A stretch of 64,000 nt of DNA from Deferribacter desulfuricans SSM1 (GTDB lineage Bacteria; Chrysiogenota; Deferribacteres; Deferribacterales; Deferribacteraceae): the NCBI RefSeq assembly GCF_000010985.1, contig NC_013939.1:1889501-1953500 (forward strand), in the 5' to 3' direction. Below are positions 59,474 to 64,000 of this stretch, in pieces; positions within the stretch are counted from its first letter, which is position 1; each line of letters opens with the position of its first letter. The notes beneath the pieces were generated by a model that was not told where the DNA came from, did no database searches, and saw nothing but the letters and a program-made list of their open reading frames with translations. The translations under genes and the position numbers were made by a program.

Positions 59474-60055
59474 TCATACAAAACACTTTTTAATCAAATT
59501 TAACATTTTAAACAAAATACGACCTGTTAGCCCCCAAATTATCAAATCATCGTATTTATAGAAATAAACTTCCCTCTTTTCGCTATTTCTCACCCAGTTT
59601 TCAGTCCAAAAAATATTCTCATTATAAAAATATGTTACAGGTACAGTAAAAATTCTTTCAACCTCAGTTTCATCCTTTTTAAAATTCACTTCTTTCAAAT
59701 TCTTTGCAACAAAACCAACATAGGGAGTAACTTTTATATTTGTTATGGAGTACTCGTCATCTAACTTACCCAATATTTCAACATCACTTATTGAAATACC
59801 TGTTTCTTCAAAAGTCTCTCTGAGAGCTGTATCTCTCAAAGTATTATCATCATCTTCAGCTCCACCACCCGGGAAAGATACTTCACCACTATGATTATTC
59901 AACCAAGGTTGTCTCTTTGTAAAAATAATTTCTAAATTATCATCATTGTAGATAAAAGGGATTAAAACTGCAGCAGATTTATCAATGGCCTTTTTTTTAA
60001 CTCTCTTGTATCCAGCTAAAACTTCAACTATACAATCAATCTTGTTTCTCTTCAG
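59474..60055 (-). CDS. Nudix hydrolase (CoA pyrophosphatase-like) with non-AUG start
   Basis: About 194 residues. The Nudix box is GGGAEDDDNTLRDTALRETFEETGI, preceded by HSGEVSFPGG, as in YeaB/NudL CoA-pyrophosphatases. The conserved strand before it, SAAVLIPFIYNDD, is in frame but has no ATG, GTG or TTG upstream. The frame closes at a TGA, then offers CTG at 60055 seven bases after AAGGAG, or ATT at 60040 overlapping the upstream stop. The only conventional codon (TTG at 59902) would delete the conserved N-terminal strands. The coordinates use CTG. The coding assignment is firm, the start is not. Confidence 0.85.
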   Translation of the reverse strand: MKRNKIDCIVEVLAGYKRVKKKAIDKSAAVLIPFIYNDDNLEIIFTKRQPWLNNHSGEVSFPGGGAEDDDNTLRDTALRETFEETGISISDVEILGKLDDEYSITNIKVTPYVGFVAKNLKEVNFKKDETEVERIFTVPVTYFYNENIFWTENWVRNSEKREVYFYKYDDLIIWGLTGRILFKMLNLIKKCFV

Positions 60056-60368
60056 ACTGAAACTCCTTCTTCAACATATCAATTTTGGACTCTAATTCTG
60101 CTATTTTCATTTCCATCTTTTTTAGATCATCCTTTGAGACCAGATTCATCTTTTCTGCAAATGATTTCAAAAGCTTTTCTAAAGCATCTTCAAGCTCTTT
60201 GCTGTTTTTATCTATATTTTCAACAATATCTTTTAAAAATTTTGAGTCTTGATTTAAAGCACCTTCACCTTTTTTAATCAGTGATTCATAAAATGTTCTT
60301 GCCTTTTCTTCAGTTAAAGCAGCTAACCCCAACCCCAAAACAATAAATTTTTTAGCTAAATCATTCAT
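60036..60368 (-). CDS. Phasin-superfamily-like small coiled-coil protein
   Basis: About 110 residues. It has a hydrophobic GLGLAALTEEKARTFYESLIKKGE segment near the N-terminus, then helices up to a terminal coiled coil (KMEMKIAELESKIDMLKKE). This matches the phasin/polyhydroxyalkanoate-granule-associated-like family (DUF), whose members occur without PHA in many anaerobes. The role is unknown here; no PHA synthase is seen. The ATG at 60368 has GGAGG five bases upstream, so an upstream TTG is rejected. It overlaps the Nudix frame. Confidence 0.8.
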   Translation of the reverse strand: MNDLAKKFIVLGLGLAALTEEKARTFYESLIKKGEGALNQDSKFLKDIVENIDKNSKELEDALEKLLKSFAEKMNLVSKDDLKKMEMKIAELESKIDMLKKEFQSEEKQD

Positions 60369-60387
60369 AGCTACCTCCAAAATAACT

Positions 60388-61308
60388 CTAATTTAAAAAG
60401 TCATTTAACTTTCTCTTCAATGCCTTCTTTTTAAGCTTATTTAATGCCCTAGCTTCAATCTGACGAACCCTCTCTCTACTGATATTCAAGATTTCCCCAA
60501 TCTCTTCTAAAGTTTTTGGAGTTTCCCCTTCTAACCCAAATCTCCATTTTATTATCTGAGCTTCTCTCTCATTTAATTCATCGACAATCTCTTCTATATT
60601 TGCCTTTAGAGTGTTTAAAAAAATCTCTTCTTCAACACTTTTTCCACCTGACTCTAATAAATCTATAAAAGCTCGATCTTCACCATCTTTTATAGGCGCT
60701 TCTAAAGAAAGATAATTTCTCGAAACTCTCAAAACATTCTCAATATCTGCAGGATCCATATCTAAATACACTGCTATCTCATCCGGAGTGGGTTCTCTCC
60801 CCAGCTCTTTACTCAAAACTTCTATAGCTTCATTAATTTTGTAAAGAATACTTGCCTGTTTTAAAGGCAGTTTTACAGTACCAGATTGTTCTGCAAGAGC
60901 TTGGATAATAGCCTGTCTAATCCACCATACTGCATAAGATATAAATTTTACACCACGCTCAGGATCAAACCTTTTGGCAGCTTCAAGTAGTCCAAGATTC
61001 CCTTGATTAATTATATCAGCAAGAGGCAATCCAGTATTTTTATACCTATTTGCAATTGATACCACAAATTTCAAGTTCGATAACACCAACTTTTCAAGGG
61101 CTTTTTTATCCCCTTGCTGAATCCTTTTACCTAATTCATACTCCTCTTCTCTACTCAAAGGCTGAAATTGAGATATACGATTAAGATAGTTCTTTAAACC
61201 ATCCTCAGAAATATCAGTAATCAAAGGTATTTCAACAAAATCTTTTTCATCTAAAGATTCATCTATTTCTACTAACTCTTTATTTTTATCAGTATTTATA
61301 TCTTCCAT
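60388..61308 (-). CDS. RNA polymerase sigma-70-family factor (RpoD/RpoS-like, group 2)
   Basis: 306 residues. Region 1.2 (NYLNRISQFQPLSREEEYELGKRI), region 2 (NLKFVVSIANRYKNTGLPLADIINQGNLGL then FISYAVWWIRQAI), region 3 (LGREPTPDEIAVYLDMD) and region 4 (GEILNISRERVRQIEARALNKLKKK) are all present. Region 1.1 is absent, so it is smaller than the vegetative RpoD of most bacteria. It is probably an alternative group 2 factor. The regulon is unknown. The ATG at 61308 is chosen over a TTG at 61329. It is followed by the phasin-like gene. Confidence 0.95.
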   Translation of the reverse strand: MEDINTDKNKELVEIDESLDEKDFVEIPLITDISEDGLKNYLNRISQFQPLSREEEYELGKRIQQGDKKALEKLVLSNLKFVVSIANRYKNTGLPLADIINQGNLGLLEAAKRFDPERGVKFISYAVWWIRQAIIQALAEQSGTVKLPLKQASILYKINEAIEVLSKELGREPTPDEIAVYLDMDPADIENVLRVSRNYLSLEAPIKDGEDRAFIDLLESGGKSVEEEIFLNTLKANIEEIVDELNEREAQIIKWRFGLEGETPKTLEEIGEILNISRERVRQIEARALNKLKKKALKRKLNDFLN

Positions 61309-61420
61309 ACCCCCACCATTTATCACCAATATTTACTCTAAAGATAAACAATTAAACTCTTTTGTTCATTTATTATAACATATTTTTTTGATATTTACTA
61401 ACAGAATTGCAAATTAAAAT

Positions 61421-61452
61421 AAAAAAAAGCAGAAGGGAAACCCCTCCTGCCT
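61421..61452 (-). terminator. Intrinsic terminator of clpB
   Basis: On the minus strand GCAGGAGGG pairs with CCCTTCTGC (one G-U) around a GTTT loop and is followed by TTTTTTTT. Confidence 0.88.
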
Positions 61453-61453
61453 T

Positions 61454-64000
61454 TTAAAGTTTTTCGATTACTAATTCTTCATTTTGGAAAACAACCTTTA
61501 TCTTTTCGCCCTGTTTAATATTCCCTTTAATAATCTCCTCAGCTATCTTATTCTCTATCAATCTCTGAATTGCTCTTTTCATTGGTCTTGCACCAAATTT
61601 TGGATCATATCCAGCCTTAACAACCATATCAATAGCACTATCGTCAAACTCAACTTCGATATTATTCTCAGCCAAACGTTTAGCAAAATTGTTTAACAAC
61701 AGCTTAGCAATCTCTCTTAAATGTTCATCTCCAAGTGGATGGAATACTATTATATCATCCACCCTGTTTAAAAACTCTGGTTTAAAGTAGTTGCTCAACT
61801 GATGAAATACCAGATTATGAATCCTTTCATACTTTTCCTCCCAGCTCCCTTCTTTTGCAAACTCCTGCTGTATCAAATCACTTCCTATATTAGAAGTCAT
61901 AATAATTACAGTATTTCTAAAGTTTACTGTTCTACCTTTAGAATCAGTTAACCTACCATCATCAAGTATTTGCAACAATAAGTTAAACACATCAGGATGA
62001 GCTTTCTCAATCTCATCCAGCAAAATCACACTATATGGTCTTCTTCTTACCCTTTCGGTTAGTTGGCCACCTTCTTCATAGCCTACATAACCAGGAGGAG
62101 CACCTATCAATTTAGCCACAGCATGTTTTTCCATATATTCACTCATATCAATACGAATCATAGCATCTTCCGAATCAAACAAGAATTCAGCCAACGCTTT
62201 CGCAAGCTCAGTTTTACCCACACCTGTTGGACCGAGGAAAATAAATGAACCGATAGGCCTTTTTGGATCATTCAATCCAGCTCTACTTCTTCTGATAGCC
62301 TCACTTACAGCTTTTATAGCTTTATCTTGACCGATTACACGCTTATGTAGATACTCTTCCATTTTAATAAGTTTATCTGCTTCTTCTTCTAAGAGTTTAT
62401 TAACTGGTATCCCTGTCCATTTCGAAACAATTGCAGCGATATCCTCTTCATCAACCTCTTCTTTAAGCATCTTCTTATTCTTCTGAATCTCTTTCAACTT
62501 ATTATTTACTTCTTCAAGCTTTTGTTGCAACTCAATCAACTTTCCATACTTTATCTGTGAAGCAAGCTCCAAATTTCCTTCTCTTTCAGCTTTTTGCATC
62601 TCTATTTTAGCCTGTTCAATCTCCTCTTTTATCTTACGGGATTCCATAATGAGATTCTTTTCATTCTGCCAATGAGTTTTCAACTCGTTTATCTTTTCTT
62701 GTAAGTTACTAATTTCTTCTTCAAGCTTAACTAATCTGCTTTTACTTGCCTCATCTTTTTCCTTTTTCAAAGCCTGACGTTCTATTTCAAGCTGTCTCAA
62801 TTTTCTTTCAAGTTCATCTAACTCAGTTGGTAAACTGTCTATCTCCATTCTAATTTTTGCAGCAGCTTCATCTATTAGGTCTATTGCTTTATCTGGCATT
62901 TGCCTATCACTTATATATTTATGCGCAAGATATGCAGCAGCGACCAATGCTGCATCTTTTATCCTTACACCATGATGAACTTCATATCTTTCTTTTAAGC
63001 CACGTAAGATTGAAATTGTATCTTCAACTGATGGCTCATCCACAAATACAGGCTGGAATCTCCTTTCTAACGCTGCATCCTTTTCTATATATTTTTTATA
63101 TTCATCTAGTGTCGTTGCACCAATACAGTGTAGCTCACCTCTTGCTAACGCTGGTTTTAATATATTTGCAGCATCCATAGCACCTTCAGCTGCACCAGCT
63201 CCAACAAGGGTATGCAACTCGTCAATGAAGAGAATAATTTCGCCTTCACTCTCTTTGATCTCTTTTAAGATAGACTTCAGCCTTTCCTCAAACTCACCTC
63301 TAAACTTTGTACCTGCGATTAAAGCACCCATATCAAGAGCAAGAACCCTTTTATTTTTCAAAGAATCAGGCACATCTCCATTTGCTATCCTTTGGGCAAG
63401 CCCTTCCACAATAGCAGTTTTACCAACACCAGGTTCACCAATTAACACTGGGTTGTTTTTTGTCCTTCTTGACAAAACATGTATTACTCTACGAATCTCC
63501 TCGTCCCTACCTATAACTGGATCAAGTTTACCATTCCTTGCTGCTTCAGTTAAATCTATGGTGTATTTTTCCAAAGCATTCATTTTTTCTTCAGGATTTT
63601 GATCTGTTACCCTACTTGAGCCTCTAATCTCTTTTATAGCTTTTTCAACTACTGCTCTATCTATACCATATTTTGTTAGAATCTGTCTCAAACCATAACC
63701 TGCGTGCTCAACCAAACCTAAAAGAAAATGTTCAGTTGATACATATTCATCTTTAAACTGTTTAATCGATTCAAAAGCATAATCGATAGCTTTTTTTGCA
63801 TCTTGAGACATATAAACTTGTTCAGAACCACTAACCTTTGGTAAACCATCAATAGCTTTTATCAAATCTTCTTTTAAAGATGCTATATTAACACCTATTT
63901 TCTGCAAAAGAGGGACTATCAACCCATCTTCCTGAGTGATCAAAGCATATAATATATGATCTGGTAATAATTGTTGTTGCTGTTTATCTTCAACCAACTT
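61454..64000 (-). CDS. clpB: ClpB disaggregase, N-terminal end beyond window
   Basis: 848 codons visible. About 22 N-terminal residues are outside, judged against E. coli ClpB (HDNQFIEP aligning with the visible [11 protein letters not shown]). The frame remains open at the edge, so the apparent TTG at 63997 is internal. The N domain is followed by NBD1 (GEPGVGKT, then [15 protein letters not shown]), a long middle coiled coil ([20 protein letters not shown] and on) and NBD2 ([34 protein letters not shown]). The protein dissolves aggregates together with DnaK. Read from the minus strand, its 5' end is missing. Confidence 0.97.
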   Translation of the reverse strand, partial: KLVEDKQQQQLLPDHILYALITQEDGLIVPLLQKIGVNIASLKEDLIKAIDGLPKVSGSEQVYMSQDAKKAIDYAFESIKQFKDEYVSTEHFLLGLVEHAGYGLRQILTKYGIDRAVVEKAIKEIRGSSRVTDQNPEEKMNALEKYTIDLTEAARNGKLDPVIGRDEEIRRVIHVLSRRTKNNPVLIGEPGVGKTAIVEGLAQRIANGDVPDSLKNKRVLALDMGALIAGTKFRGEFEERLKSILKEIKESEGEIILFIDELHTLVGAGAAEGAMDAANILKPALARGELHCIGATTLDEYKKYIEKDAALERRFQPVFVDEPSVEDTISILRGLKERYEVHHGVRIKDAALVAAAYLAHKYISDRQMPDKAIDLIDEAAAKIRMEIDSLPTELDELERKLRQLEIERQALKKEKDEASKSRLVKLEEEISNLQEKINELKTHWQNEKNLIMESRKIKEEIEQAKIEMQKAEREGNLELASQIKYGKLIELQQKLEEVNNKLKEIQKNKKMLKEEVDEEDIAAIVSKWTGIPVNKLLEEEADKLIKMEEYLHKRVIGQDKAIKAVSEAIRRSRAGLNDPKRPIGSFIFLGPTGVGKTELAKALAEFLFDSEDAMIRIDMSEYMEKHAVAKLIGAPPGYVGYEEGGQLTERVRRRPYSVILLDEIEKAHPDVFNLLLQILDDGRLTDSKGRTVNFRNTVIIMTSNIGSDLIQQEFAKEGSWEEKYERIHNLVFHQLSNYFKPEFLNRVDDIIVFHPLGDEHLREIAKLLLNNFAKRLAENNIEVEFDDSAIDMVVKAGYDPKFGARPMKRAIQRLIENKIAEEIIKGNIKQGEKIKVVFQNEELVIEKL

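Noticed and set aside
63900-63997. Apparent TTG start of clpB at 63997
   Set aside because: The frame stays open to the window edge and ClpB alignment shows about 22 more N-terminal residues; the gene is truncated by the window.

Overview
The window is AT-rich bacterial chromosome, roughly 30% GC by eye. It is densely packed, with many genes overlapping by 1 to 26 bases. The gene set points to a marine, respiring, probably thermophilic member of the Deferribacterota, with Deferribacter or a close relative the best guess. The reasons are a split F1/b-b' ATP synthase cluster, a complete Na+-pumping NADH:quinone reductase, a giant 180-kDa-type NAD-glutamate dehydrogenase, an archaeal-like Nth, and a tmRNA tag ANDELALAA. 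The genus is inferred from family knowledge and was not checked by a search. The content is almost entirely core chromosome. I see no prophage, plasmid, CRISPR array or intact insertion sequence.

Layout. 1-1731 (minus): start of a family 2 glycosyltransferase, an Lrp/AsnC regulator, endonuclease III and a small unknown. 1753-7125 (plus): a SAM-I riboswitch with its terminator, then five overlapping genes (metX, a methyltransferase, fetA, fetB, a ClC-CBS chloride channel) that look like one Met/SAM-controlled operon. 7522-14616: a small STAS-like protein, then pdxA-ksgA-dnaQ-like, and an AttH-type lipocalin with a LolD-like ATPase and a two-FtsX-domain permease. 14877-18810: a membrane hydrolase, ssrA and smpB, a Lys-Glu-Val-Asp tRNA operon, and small conserved genes. 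18841-24621: ATP synthase b'-b-delta-alpha-gamma-beta-epsilon, without subunits a and c. 24745-31299: a glycolytic run (pgk, gap, a PAS/coiled-coil protein, comF, gpmI, dksA-like, rlmH). 31432-37853: pcm-pncB, then a plus-strand GT4/GH130 pair, then HIT-hisF-hisE-DUF364. 37924-44156: a TetR-controlled RND tripartite efflux operon. 44468-51558: tRNA-Leu, galE, and nqrABCDEF followed by a tiny Cys-rich membrane protein. 51623-64000: a fused CoA-transferase, an aldehyde dehydrogenase, gdh, a Nudix enzyme, a phasin-like protein, a sigma-70 factor, and clpB, which runs off the right edge.

The most unusual items are these. (1) A family of four dispersed MITE-like repeats has GTTGCACAAT terminal inverted repeats and abuts or enters gene ends. 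(2) A 43-residue membrane protein with four cysteines sits one base after nqrF with a GTG start and may be an NqrM-like iron-insertion factor. (3) The five-gene SAM-riboswitch operon couples methionine synthesis to FetAB and a chloride channel. (4) A Nudix gene has no usable AUG, GUG or UUG upstream of its conserved N-terminus. Many gene starts were moved from the longest open frame to a downstream ATG or GTG that follows a clear GGAGG-like site.
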